A stretch of 50,476 nucleotides of DNA. Source: Xylanimonas cellulosilytica. Lineage in GTDB: Bacteria; Actinomycetota; Actinomycetes; Actinomycetales; Actinomycetaceae. Positions 8,901 through 16,571 of this stretch are shown in pieces; positions within the stretch are counted from its first letter, which is position 1, and every line of letters begins with the position of its first letter. Location of the stretch: NCBI GenBank assembly GCA_001072465.1, contig JVKM01000056.1, positions 159,390-209,865 on the forward strand, read 5' to 3'. The position numbers and the translations under genes are program-made. A model generated the notes under the pieces. The model was not told the origin of the DNA and searched no databases. It saw only the letters and a program-made list of their open reading frames with translations.

Positions 8901-9553
8901 CGTACGTGCGCGCCGAGCAGGAGCGCGCGCTCGCCAAGGCGCTGAAGGACTTGGAGAAGCTGGGGCGCGTGAACCCCCTGGCGCTCGAGGAACACGAGGC
9001 GCTGGCCTCGCGGCACAAGTTCCTGGTGGACCAGGTGCAGGATCTCAAAGCTTCGAAGGCGGATCTGCTGCGCATCGTGCAGGACGTGGATCGCCTGGTG
9101 GAGGAGGCCTTCGCGTCAGCCTTCGCCGAGACGCGCGAGCAGTTCGAGCACGTGTTCGGTGTGCTGTTCCCGGGTGGCCAGGGCGACCTGGTGCTCACCG
9201 ACCCGGACGACATGCTCTCGACTGGCATCGAGATCGAGGCTCGGCCCGCGGGCAAGAAGGTGAAGCGCCTGTCGCTGCTGTCGGGCGGCGAGCGTTCCCT
9301 GGCCGCGATCGCGTTCCTGGTCGCGATCTTTAAGGCGCGCCCGTCCCCGTTCTACGTCATGGACGAGGTCGAGGCCGCCCTGGACGACATGAACCTGACG
9401 CGCCTGCTGGCGATTTTCAAGGAGCTGCAGGAGACCTCGCAGCTGATTGTCATCACGCACCAGAAGCGCACGATGGAGATCGCGGATGCCCTCTACGGCG
9501 TCACGATGCGCGACGGCGTCACGACGGTGGTCTCCCAGCGCTTGGCGGACTAG
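5972..9553 (+). CDS. smc: Chromosome segregation ATPase SMC
   Basis: SMC forms the ring-shaped condensin that, with ScpA and ScpB, organises and segregates the chromosome. The 1193 residues are typical. The Walker A motif GPNGSGKSN is at 31-39, and two long Ala/Glu/Arg-rich coiled coils flank a hinge at about 490-660. The C-terminal head carries the signature LSGGE at about 1103-1107 and the Walker B VMDEVEAALDD at about 1128-1138. The start is GTG 5972, 20 nt after ndk; the first residues MYLKNLTLRGFKSF are canonical. The coiled coils are unusually Ala/Arg-rich, as expected from high GC. It converges with the ABC transporter genes, with stops 20 nt apart. Confidence 0.97.
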   Translation: MYLKNLTLRGFKSFASATTLALQPGITCVVGPNGSGKSNVVDALAWVMGEQGARALRGGQMADVIFAGTSGRAALGRAQVDLTIDNTDGLLDIEYSEVTISRTLFRGGGSEYSINGTPARLLDVQELLSDTGMGRQMHVIVGQGQLDAILSSTPEERRGFIEEAAGVLKHRRRKERALKKLADMDANLVRVLDVTNEIHRQLGPLARQARVARRASLIQARVRDAKARLLADDLSSALSKLSVLEASDESAAERRASLEEQIAAARAELSRLEEAERASSPALDQASSDWQSLTTITERLRGTLMAATQKVSLRATPELPPGGEDPDVLDERARVAGAEDAALVAQVEEARSALTSATRAREAAEDADDSASRELARVNRVIADHREKVARLTGDASTAASRLEAAIAEADRAWGAYRAAQERAEAAEKAVPASSVGSGDASVAEGSSSEDEACGGAARAHAEASARRDAARARVDELLGIEREARADRARWEARRDALEQLLAPEDGTAELLGRPGVLGQVAPLLHVTPGFEDAVAAALAPFADAAVVDSLARGLGELDAARAAGRSLRLVVASDSSGPPDGPAEGTSGAVRADLPEGATWLSDVVACEGAAAPLASLLDGVVACSLEAAADVLDVPGVRAVVTSGGDVLRSWSVEGGRQASSVLSVRADYEEACAQAEAAQARMAEVSERLSEANADLDRCIREANDALKALREEDAQRAKEAQELARAQSAAQAARAEAERAHDVARRADEQVTWAREQDVAARARLDGADTVGPPESLEDAQARADAASRAAREAREAENEARLSLRALEEQSRRAASRARSLRQAAAAEREERARYARREAARKTELATASDVEAAARVALEAAERALSQAAAERDRLSERRSQVSQEVSDARRALDRLSAELSEATASAHQGQIAAEQTRLRVEDLQRRALEELSLEPEQLLAEFGPETLVPMLPLDPDQVEKAAAAEPSAYVRAEQERALAKALKDLEKLGRVNPLALEEHEALASRHKFLVDQVQDLKASKADLLRIVQDVDRLVEEAFASAFAETREQFEHVFGVLFPGGQGDLVLTDPDDMLSTGIEIEARPAGKKVKRLSLLSGGERSLAAIAFLVAIFKARPSPFYVMDEVEAALDDMNLTRLLAIFKELQETSQLIVITHQKRTMEIADALYGVTMRDGVTTVVSQRLAD

Positions 9554-9573
9554 ACCTTATGCTCAGGCCGCTC

Positions 9574-10257
9574 TCAGGCCTCGACCCTCGTTAGCGTGCC
9601 GTGCGTGAGCTCGTAGATCGTGTCCACGTAGGGCAGGATCGAGCGATCATGCGTCACCATGATGGCGCTCTTGTTCTTCGACTTCACTTCCTTGCAGATC
9701 AGCTGGGCGATCTCCTGGCCGCGATCCGGGTCCAGGCTCGCGGTCGGCTCGTCCGCCAGGATCAGCTGCGGGTTTCCGATGAAGGCGCGAGCGATCGCCG
9801 CCCGCTGCTTCTGGCCGCCCGACATCTGGCGCGGGTACTTGGCGTAGGAGGCCTCGATCCCCAGGTCTTCCATGAGGGAACGGACCTCGGCCTGACGCGC
9901 TGCCTTGTCCTTCTCACCCTTGAGCTTGGCGACTAGTTTGAGCTGATCGCCGATGCGCATATAGGGCAGGAGCTGGTGGTCCTGGAAGATGAAGCCCAGC
10001 AGCTCCAGGCGCTTGCGCGTCCACTGCTTCTGGCTGAGCTGCGTGAGGTCTTGGCCGGCGATGGAGATGCGCCCTTCGTCGGCCGACAGGAGCAGGCCAG
10101 CGATGGACAGCAGCGTCGATTTTCCGGAACCCGACGGCCCCAGGATTGCGACGAACTCGCCGGCGTCGACGCTCAGGCTCAGGCCGCTGAGCACGCAGTG
10201 CGTCTGGTCGCCGTCGGCGTAGGACTTTCCGATCGAATCCAGTTCGATGATTGCCAC
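9574..10257 (-). CDS. ABC transporter ATP-binding protein, HrtA/MacB-like
   Basis: ATPase subunit of an exporter of the MacB/LolD/HrtA class, 227 residues. Walker [10 protein letters not shown] is at 40-48, the Q-loop at FQDHQLLPY, the signature MSGGQ at 145-149, Walker B LILADEP at 165-171, and the switch His in VTHD. The start is GTG 10257, one nucleotide after the permease stop; the ribosome binding site GGAG sits inside the end of the permease gene, so the two are coupled. The permease partner resembles HrtB, so haem or toxic-tetrapyrrole efflux is the best guess. A general FtsX-type mechanotransmission exporter cannot be excluded. Confidence 0.85.
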   Translation of the reverse strand: MAIIELDSIGKSYADGDQTHCVLSGLSLSVDAGEFVAILGPSGSGKSTLLSIAGLLLSADEGRISIAGQDLTQLSQKQWTRKRLELLGFIFQDHQLLPYMRIGDQLKLVAKLKGEKDKAARQAEVRSLMEDLGIEASYAKYPRQMSGGQKQRAAIARAFIGNPQLILADEPTASLDPDRGQEIAQLICKEVKSKNKSAIMVTHDRSILPYVDTIYELTHGTLTRVEA

Positions 10258-10258
10258 T

Positions 10259-11359
10259 TTATTCTCCGTTTCCGCCGATGACTTCGATGGGGTCCACCTT
10301 CTTGATCTTCAGCAGCGACAGCGCGCCGCACAGGATCGACGTCACGACGAAGCTGATCGCGACGGTGACGCTGTCTGCGAGAGTCATGATCGACGGGACG
10401 GTGCTCGGCAGGAACGGCGCCATGGCGGCTGCGAGGCCGAGGCCGATCACGACGCCGATGATCGAGATGATCGTCAGCTGAGAGATCTGAATGTAGGTGA
10501 TAGTGCGCATCGGCATGCCAATCGCCTTCAGCACACCGAACTGTCGCAGCTTCTGAAGGGTGAGGATGTAGAAGAAGACGCCCAGGATCGCGGACGAGGC
10601 CACGAGGAGCACCCATGTGATCATCTTGAGCGTGAGGTTCTGGGCCTTGTAGCCGGGGATCTTGTCGATGACCTGCTGGCGGTTGGCGGTCATCAGATGG
10701 CTGGGAAGGTCGCTGGCCGCGATCTCATCCGAGGTCACGACCGTCTGGGCCTGCCACCGATAGTTCGGATCCGTCTTGGTGCGCATACCCGCGTAGGTCT
10801 GCGAGCTGACGAACCCGATGTCGCTGTATCCGTAGTTGGCTCGTGAGGCGAAGGCGACGACCGTCAGCTCCTGCTCAGAGATCTTGTCGATCACCTGATC
10901 CCCGACGCGAATACCCTCGTTTTCGAACGCGCTGTCGAGGATGACCTCGTTGTCTCCCAGATCGGAGATTGTCATGTCGGAGTCGATGAGGGTCGGCTGG
11001 AGAACGTTACCGTCGTTGTGATCCGTCGCGAAGTACGTGATGTCCAGGGTGTTCGAGTCGTCGCCCTGGGTGATGGTCGCGCGCTGGATGACGAGGCTCG
11101 CGTAGTCGCGCATGCCGGCCGCTTCGAGGGCCTCGATGTCGTCGGAAGTCACCGATGAATAGGGGATGACGCCATCGGAGTCCGTCGACAGGACGTAGGT
11201 GAGGGGGCCGTAGTTCGCGATCTGCGCGGACACGGAGGCGGCGAGGCCGTTGGTGAGGCTCGAGAGGAACACGACCATGAACATGAGCGTGGCGATCAGG
11301 AACTCGATGAGAACGAACTTCTTTGGTTGATATGTAATTTCGTTCCACGCTATTTTCAT
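10259..11359 (-). CDS. ABC transporter permease, FtsX/HrtB-like
   Basis: A 366-residue membrane protein with the MacB/FtsX layout. TM1 is at about 16-40, followed by an extracytoplasmic domain of about 200 residues. Three more helices lie at about 245-360, with the cytoplasmic coupling segment LQKLRQFGVLKAIGMP between TM2 and TM3. The N-terminal sequence NEITYQPKKFVLIE followed by FMVVFLSSLTNGLA strongly recalls HrtB, the haem-efflux permease of Gram-positive bacteria; this is recognition from memory, not an alignment. The start is ATG 11359 with GGAG 9 nt upstream. No histidine kinase or haem sensor adjoins the pair. Confidence 0.82.
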   Translation of the reverse strand: MKIAWNEITYQPKKFVLIEFLIATLMFMVVFLSSLTNGLAASVSAQIANYGPLTYVLSTDSDGVIPYSSVTSDDIEALEAAGMRDYASLVIQRATITQGDDSNTLDITYFATDHNDGNVLQPTLIDSDMTISDLGDNEVILDSAFENEGIRVGDQVIDKISEQELTVVAFASRANYGYSDIGFVSSQTYAGMRTKTDPNYRWQAQTVVTSDEIAASDLPSHLMTANRQQVIDKIPGYKAQNLTLKMITWVLLVASSAILGVFFYILTLQKLRQFGVLKAIGMPMRTITYIQISQLTIISIIGVVIGLGLAAAMAPFLPSTVPSIMTLADSVTVAISFVVTSILCGALSLLKIKKVDPIEVIGGNGE

Positions 11360-11534
11360 GGCTTTGCTCCAATGCGGGCGACAGTGTGTCAGTTCGCCAC
11401 CTTTTGTGCCCGAAAGCGGCTCGCAACTGTACCACGCGGTTTTTGACAGGCGCGCGGGGGAGAGGCGCGACAGACCGGGTCAGGAGCGGTTTCGTGACGT
11501 AGTCATCAGGGAGGGGTGCAACAGCGATGTGCGC

Positions 11535-11574
11535 AAGAAAAACGCGGGCGGGGACCCGTTGGTCCCCGCCCGCG
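11535..11574 (-). terminator. Rho-independent terminator of the 11615-11830 gene
   Basis: Arms 11543-11556 and 11561-11574 form a perfect 14-bp GC-rich stem with a 4-nt loop. On the minus strand it is followed by TTTTTCTT (11535-11542), the full signature of an intrinsic terminator. Confidence 0.85.
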
Positions 11575-11614
11575 CCTGCAAGCCGTGCGTCCCGCCGCTG
11601 CGGGAGGCTCGCTC

Positions 11615-11830
11615 TCAGTCGTTCATGAAATGACGCTCGTCCAGGATCTGTGCGCCGCCGCCCACCAGCGAGGGCAGGTGCTCATTTGCGTGGTGGCCGC
11701 AGAAGTAGAGCTGGCCACCCGAAGGCATCGTCGCACGAACCCAGGCGCGAGCGCCGCAGGCGTCGCAACGATTCGCCGCATTCAGCTGCGGCTCGTCCAG
11801 TACGGGGCGTTCAAGAGTCTGTGCGTTCAT
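11615..11830 (-). CDS. Small zinc-ribbon-like protein (DUF7455-type)
   Basis: A 71-residue protein with a Cys/His pattern: C22xxC25 in RCDACG and C44xHH47 in FCGHH, enough to bind one zinc ion. The pattern DxC..CGARAWVRAxxxSGGxLxFCxHH matches a family of small actinobacterial proteins that I recall as DUF7455, function unknown. The start is ATG 11830, with GGAAG upstream; an in-frame start 15 codons earlier has none. It is divergent from parE across 235 nt and has its own strong terminator. Such proteins are often found beside topoisomerase or sigma-factor genes in actinobacteria, but that does not define a role. Confidence 0.75.
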   Translation of the reverse strand: MNAQTLERPVLDEPQLNAANRCDACGARAWVRATMPSGGQLYFCGHHANEHLPSLVGGGAQILDERHFMND

Positions 11831-12065
11831 GCTTCCATCACACACCATCACCCCGCGCCGCGCACCCCTGTTCACCCGGGGCGCAATTGACCGCCCGCAC
11901 GCCGATACAAGGAAACGGTGAGTGCAAACCCTCCTTCAATAAGCCCCAACGGACCCCGAAACGCCACCCACCAGCGCGATCTGGCCCCGGCCTCGTCAAT
12001 CGTGGAAAGCATCCCAGAACCCGCGCCACGCGCACCGTTGGCCACAAACGAGCACCCAGCCACAT

Positions 12066-14186
12066 ATGATGCACATCGTGACTCCTACCGACGCATCCGA
12101 CTACAACGCACGGCACCTCTCGGTCCTCGAGGGGCTCGAAGCCGTGCGCAAGCGCCCCGGCATGTACATCGGCTCCACCGACCACCGGGGCCTCATGCAC
12201 TGCCTCTGGGAGATCATCGACAACGCGGTCGACGAGGCCCTGGAAGGTCACTGCGACACGATCGACGTGCGCCTCCACCCCGACCACTCCGCTTCCGTCG
12301 CCGACAACGGCCGAGGCATCCCCGTCGACATCGTGCCCGGTCAGGGCCTGACGGGCGTCGAGGTTGTCTACACCAAGCTCCACGCCGGCGGTAAGTTCGG
12401 CGGCGGCTCTTACGCGGCCTCGGGTGGCCTCCACGGCGTCGGCGCCTCCGTCGTCAACGCCCTGTCGGCCCGCCTCGATGTGCAGGTTGACCGCGGTGGC
12501 AAGACCCACGAGATGTGTTTCCGCCGCGGCGAGCCCGGCGAATTCGACGACTCGAAGCAGCGCACCCCCAACTCGCCCTTCAAGCCGTTCGTGGATGGCT
12601 CGACCCTCAAGACCGTCGGCAAAGTGAAGAAATCTCAGACAGGCACGCGCGTGCGCTTCTGGGCGGACTTCCAGATCTTCCCGTCGACCGAGGGCTTCTC
12701 GTGGGAGAACCTGCTGGCGCGTGCCCGCCAGACCGCGTTCCTCGTGCCCGGCCTGACCATCAACTGCTACGACGAGCGCGGCGAAGAGGAACTTCACGAG
12801 AGCTTCCGCTTCGATGGCGGCGTCGTCGACTTCGCGAACTGGTTGGCCTCCGACGGCCCCGTCACCGACACCTGGCACATCACGGGTGAGGGTACCTACA
12901 ACGAGACCGTCCAGGCCCTGGACTCCGAGACCGGGCACCTGCGCGCCACCGAGGTCGAGCGCACCTGCGAGGTCGACATCGCGCTGCGCTGGGGCATCGG
13001 CTACGACACAACCGTCCAGTCTTTCGTCAACATCATCGCCACCCCCAAGGGTGGCACCCACGTCACCGGCTTCGAGCAGGCGGTCCTCAAGACCCTGCGC
13101 GCCGCGATTGACAAGAATGCGCGCAAGCTCAAGGTCGGCGCGAAGGACGGGCGCCCCGAAAAGGACGACGTGCAGGCCGGCATGACCGCCGTCATCACCG
13201 TGCGCTTCCCCGAGCCCCAGTTCGAGGGACAGACCAAGGAAACGCTGGGCACCCCCCAGATTCGCACCGTTGTGAACCGCGTCGTCTCCGACTGGCTCAA
13301 GGCCAAGTTCGCCTCGTCCAAGCGCGACGACAAGCAGCAGACCTCCCTCCTCATGGAGAAGGTCGTCGGCGAGATGAAGGCCCGCGTCTCCGCGCGCCTG
13401 CACAAGGAGATCTCGCGTAAGAAGAACGCGCTGGAAACCTCCTCGCTGCCCGCCAAGCTCGCGGACTGCCGCCTCGAGGACGTCGAGGAGACCGAGCTCT
13501 TCATCGTCGAGGGCGACTCCGCCCTGGGCACGGCCAAGGCCGCGCGCAACTCCCACTACCAGGCCCTGTTCCCGATTCGAGGAAAGATCCTCAACGTGCA
13601 GAAGGCCTCGACTGCGGACATGCTGGCCAACGCCGAGTGCGCCAACATCATCCAGGTGATCGGCGCGGGCTCGGGCCGTACCTTCGACCTGTCCCAGGCT
13701 CGCTACGGCAAGGTCATCCTCATGACCGACGCAGACGTCGACGGCGCGCACATCCGAACCCTGCTGCTGACTCTGTTCTTCCGCTACATGCGCCCCATGG
13801 TCGAGGCCGGCCGCATCTACGCCGCCGTCCCGCCCCTGCACCGCATCGAGGTCGCGGGCAAGGGACGCAAGAAGCGCGAGTACATCTACACCTACTCCGA
13901 GGACGAGCTGCATCGTAAGCTCGCCGCCCTGCGTCGCTCGGGCCGCACGTGGAAGGAACCCATCCAGCGGTACAAGGGCCTGGGCGAGATGGACGCCGAC
14001 CAGCTCGCGGAGACCACGATGGACCGGGCTCACCGCTCGCTGCGTCGCATCACGCTGGCGGACGAGGAAGCCCTGCGCCAGGCGGAGGACGTGTTTGAGC
14101 TGCTCATGGGCTCGACCGTGGGTCCGCGCAAGGAGTTCATCGTCGAGGAATCCGCGGGGCTCGATCGTACGCGCATCGACGCGTAA
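12066..14186 (+). CDS. parE: DNA topoisomerase IV subunit B (ParE)
   Basis: ATPase subunit of the type IIA topoisomerase that decatenates daughter chromosomes, partner of ParC at 22501-24972. The GHKL ATPase domain has EIIDNAVDEA, DNGRGIP and GGLHGVGASVVNALS. The TOPRIM part has EGDSALGTAK (about 481) and DADVDGAH (about 553), the Mg-binding acidic residues. The C-terminal GyrB-like tail PIQRYKGLGEMDADQL is intact. Its 706 residues and the EGDSALGTAK motif (GyrB usually has EGDSAGGSAK) favour ParE over GyrB. The start is uncertain: ATG 12066, ATG 12069 and GTG 12078 lie close together without a clear ribosome binding site. Confidence 0.92.
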   Translation: MMHIVTPTDASDYNARHLSVLEGLEAVRKRPGMYIGSTDHRGLMHCLWEIIDNAVDEALEGHCDTIDVRLHPDHSASVADNGRGIPVDIVPGQGLTGVEVVYTKLHAGGKFGGGSYAASGGLHGVGASVVNALSARLDVQVDRGGKTHEMCFRRGEPGEFDDSKQRTPNSPFKPFVDGSTLKTVGKVKKSQTGTRVRFWADFQIFPSTEGFSWENLLARARQTAFLVPGLTINCYDERGEEELHESFRFDGGVVDFANWLASDGPVTDTWHITGEGTYNETVQALDSETGHLRATEVERTCEVDIALRWGIGYDTTVQSFVNIIATPKGGTHVTGFEQAVLKTLRAAIDKNARKLKVGAKDGRPEKDDVQAGMTAVITVRFPEPQFEGQTKETLGTPQIRTVVNRVVSDWLKAKFASSKRDDKQQTSLLMEKVVGEMKARVSARLHKEISRKKNALETSSLPAKLADCRLEDVEETELFIVEGDSALGTAKAARNSHYQALFPIRGKILNVQKASTADMLANAECANIIQVIGAGSGRTFDLSQARYGKVILMTDADVDGAHIRTLLLTLFFRYMRPMVEAGRIYAAVPPLHRIEVAGKGRKKREYIYTYSEDELHRKLAALRRSGRTWKEPIQRYKGLGEMDADQLAETTMDRAHRSLRRITLADEEALRQAEDVFELLMGSTVGPRKEFIVEESAGLDRTRIDA

Positions 14187-14254
14187 TCACGGGCGAAAAT
14201 CCCCGCGCGCTGCACAAACGTTCATGCGCGTTGACCAAATGTCAAGCGCCAGTG

Positions 14255-14283
14255 TGACTAAAGGCCCGAATAGCCGGTAGGAT
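14255..14283 (+). promoter_or_regulatory. Promoter of the first GNAT gene, probably leaderless
   Basis: TGACTA (-35), a 17-nt spacer and TAGGAT (-10) end 7 nt before ATG 14291. This puts the transcription start at or next to the start codon, and no ribosome binding site is present. A leaderless mRNA is inferred. Confidence 0.5.
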
Positions 14284-14290
14284 ATCTGCC

Positions 14291-15310
14291 ATGACAGGAC
14301 TTGCGCAGCGACTCACGCCGCCCGGGTCCGTCCCGTACCCGGGCAATCACCTCGGGTTGCGCTGGCGGCCCATGATCGGCCGCGATGCGCCCGCCGTGTA
14401 CGCGCTCATCTCCCTGATCGAAGACGACGACAACGCCATTCGGCGCACCTCTGTCGACGACATCGCGGACATGATGGAAGGCGAGAACGGGCGCGACTGG
14501 GTGGACACGATCGTCGGCCTGGACGCGAAGCGAAACATCTGCGCCGTGGCGTCCGTGCGCGTGCTGCGCGGCATTCACGAGGCCGCTACCGCCGTCGTCA
14601 GCGCCTTCATTCACCCGCACTGGCGCGGCCGAGGCGTGGGCCGGGCTCTGCTCTACTGGCAGGACGGGCGCGCCCGACAGATGCTCGTCGAGGAATTTGG
14701 AGCCGATTCTGAGGTTCCTGCCTCGATTTCGAACCTCGTCGACGCGCACATGACCGATCGTCGCCGCCTCTACATTGCGGCCGGCTTCTTCGCGAAGCGC
14801 ACGTACCAGGTCATGTACCGTGACCTGGCCGGCGGCGAGGTGCCCGTGCCCGCGCGCCACGGATATCGCGTCCTGCCGTGGAACCAGGTTCCGCAGGACC
14901 AGGTTCGCGCCATCCACATGGAGGCCTTCCAGCAGTCGTTCCGTTCGCCGCTGCGCGCGCTGTGGTGGGACGACGCGATGAACCACTTCGACCCGCGTTG
15001 GTCGTTCGTGGCCGTGGATGCTCAGGGTGAGGTCGTTGGCTACGCGATCACTGGGCGTCCCGCGCAGCGCTGGGTGGCTACGGGCCGTCCGGAGGCCTAC
15101 ATCTACCTGCTCGGCGTCGCGGAGGCGCACCGCGGACGCTCCATTGCGAGCGCCCTCGTCGGGCACGCCGTCGCTGCAGCCTCCGCGTCTGGCGCGTCGC
15201 GCATTGGTCTCGACGTTGACATGTCGAGCCCGGACGGAGCGCATAAGATTTACGAACACCTGGGCTTCGTGGACGAAGCCGCCGAGGTTTACTACACGAT
15301 CGACCAGTAG
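14291..15310 (+). CDS. GNAT-family acetyltransferase with two GNAT domains
   Basis: A 339-residue protein with two GNAT folds. The first contains the acetyl-CoA loop HPHWRGRGVGRALL (about 112-125), the second AEAHRGRSIASALVGHA (about 276-292) followed by a terminal YEHLGFVDEAAEVYYT motif. Both loops keep the R/QxxGxG/A-like pattern, although the second is degenerate. Double-GNAT proteins include mycothiol synthase MshD, but the sequence does not single out that role. The next gene (15329-16351) is a paralogue with the same start pattern (LAQR..PxxVPxPGxHxG) and architecture, indicating tandem duplication. Translation probably begins leaderless at ATG 14291. The substrate is unknown. Confidence 0.85.
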   Translation: MTGLAQRLTPPGSVPYPGNHLGLRWRPMIGRDAPAVYALISLIEDDDNAIRRTSVDDIADMMEGENGRDWVDTIVGLDAKRNICAVASVRVLRGIHEAATAVVSAFIHPHWRGRGVGRALLYWQDGRARQMLVEEFGADSEVPASISNLVDAHMTDRRRLYIAAGFFAKRTYQVMYRDLAGGEVPVPARHGYRVLPWNQVPQDQVRAIHMEAFQQSFRSPLRALWWDDAMNHFDPRWSFVAVDAQGEVVGYAITGRPAQRWVATGRPEAYIYLLGVAEAHRGRSIASALVGHAVAAASASGASRIGLDVDMSSPDGAHKIYEHLGFVDEAAEVYYTIDQ

Positions 15311-15328
15311 AGACGGAAGGAGGCGCGC

Positions 15329-16351
15329 ATGAGCATTCCTCTCGCGCAGCGAGCAAATGCCCCTGAGTTCGTCCCCTTCCCGGGCGAACATCATGGGATC
15401 GAATGGGAGTCGTTGACGGCTGCCCACCACGGTGGTCTATCCGCTCTTTTCGCCCGCATGGAGGCCCGCGACAACCCTCCGTATCGCACCAGCCCGGACG
15501 AGGTCGAGGAGATGCTCTCGGGTGCCTCGCAGTGGCGAGGCCTCGTCGGGATTGCTCGTAAGGGCATCGCAGCGGGTCGCATCGTCGCCTTCGCGCAGGT
15601 GGTCCTGCGTTTCCCGGGGCGTGTGGAGTGCGTGTGCGTCGGGGGAGTGGACCCCGACTTTCGGCGTATCGGCCTCGGCAACGCGATCGTCGACTGGCAG
15701 GAGGGTACTGCCCGCCAGATGCTGGCCGAGGTCGAGGGGGAGACTCCCGCTCAGATCACCTGTCACGTCGAGACCGGCCAGGATGACCTCGAGGCGCAGC
15801 TGAAGGTGCATGGCTTCCGCTGGACGCGCACCTACTACGAGCTGCGCGCCTCCCTGGATAGTCTTCCGCCGGTTCCTGACCTGGGTTCGTACATGAGCGT
15901 CGAGGCCTGGGGCCCCCAGTGGGAGGAACCCGCCCTGCGCGCGGCGAACCGCCTCAACGAGTCCGAGTGGGGCCGGCCCCCGCTCACCCAGGAGCAGTGG
16001 ATGCAGGGGCGCACGGCCTTCGCTCCCGAATGGTCTTTCGTCGCCGTCGATCGCACGGGCGATCGTCCCCGCGTCGCGGGCTTCCTCCTGGCATCCCGAT
16101 ACGAGCAGGATTGGGCGGCTCTGGGCTGGCGCGAGGGGTACATCGACCAGCTGGGTGTCCTGTCCCAGTGGCGCGAGAGCCGCGTTGCTGATGCGCTGAT
16201 CCTGGCGTCGATGTGGGCACAGAAGCGCGGCGGCATGGATCGCGCGGGCACGGGCGTGGGGTCCGCGAACCACACGGGCGCGCTCGCCATCTACGACTAC
16301 CTCGGCTTCCGTACGGTCGGCCAGACGAGGCTCTACGCGATCGAAATTTGA
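15329..16351 (+). CDS. Paralogous double-GNAT acetyltransferase
   Basis: A 340-residue sister of the preceding gene, with 18 nt between stop and start and GGAGG 8 nt upstream of ATG 15329. The first acetyl-CoA loop is VDPDFRRIGLGNAIVDWQ and the second VLSQWRESRVADALILAS, in which the glycines of the acetyl-CoA loop are lost, so the C-terminal domain may be non-catalytic. The C-terminus again ends in an AIYDYLGF motif. Identity to its neighbour is modest but spread along the whole length, so the duplication is old. The two were probably one operon. Function unknown; small-molecule or antibiotic acetylation are possibilities for this class. Confidence 0.85.
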   Translation: MSIPLAQRANAPEFVPFPGEHHGIEWESLTAAHHGGLSALFARMEARDNPPYRTSPDEVEEMLSGASQWRGLVGIARKGIAAGRIVAFAQVVLRFPGRVECVCVGGVDPDFRRIGLGNAIVDWQEGTARQMLAEVEGETPAQITCHVETGQDDLEAQLKVHGFRWTRTYYELRASLDSLPPVPDLGSYMSVEAWGPQWEEPALRAANRLNESEWGRPPLTQEQWMQGRTAFAPEWSFVAVDRTGDRPRVAGFLLASRYEQDWAALGWREGYIDQLGVLSQWRESRVADALILASMWAQKRGGMDRAGTGVGSANHTGALAIYDYLGFRTVGQTRLYAIEI

Positions 16352-16479
16352 TCGTCGTTTCGCATGGTGGATGTTTCCGCACATCCTCTTGTGTTACCGT
16401 CGTTACTTTTTTCTCTCTCTGATGGGATCATTTCCTCCCGTTTTCTTTTCAGTTTTCACCTAACCGCTCCCTAGGTCCT

Positions 16480-16495
16480 AATTGTCCGACCAATT
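16480..16495. promoter_or_regulatory. Candidate operator before the sugar porter operon
   Basis: AATTGTCCGACCAATT is a dyad with matching AATTG/CAATT ends and a partly symmetric centre, 77 nt before the transporter start. It sits at the end of a pyrimidine-rich tract (about 16400-16460). A GntR- or LacI-type repressor site for sugar control is plausible; no regulator gene is adjacent. Confidence 0.3.
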
Positions 16496-16571
16496 GAATT
16501 CTTAGGCTCGCGACAGAGGCAGGAACGGCCTCGGCGCCATGCGCGTCCCCTCCCCACAGTGCGGAGCCAGT

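Noticed and set aside
11918-12394. GTG frame with AAGGAAACG upstream, overlapping the start of parE
   Set aside because: It runs 300 nt into parE in another frame and the peptide becomes Arg/Pro/His-rich shadow sequence.
11838-14033. A 731-codon frame antisense to parE
   Set aside because: A shadow in an obvious topoisomerase gene, with no ribosome binding site or recognisable domain.
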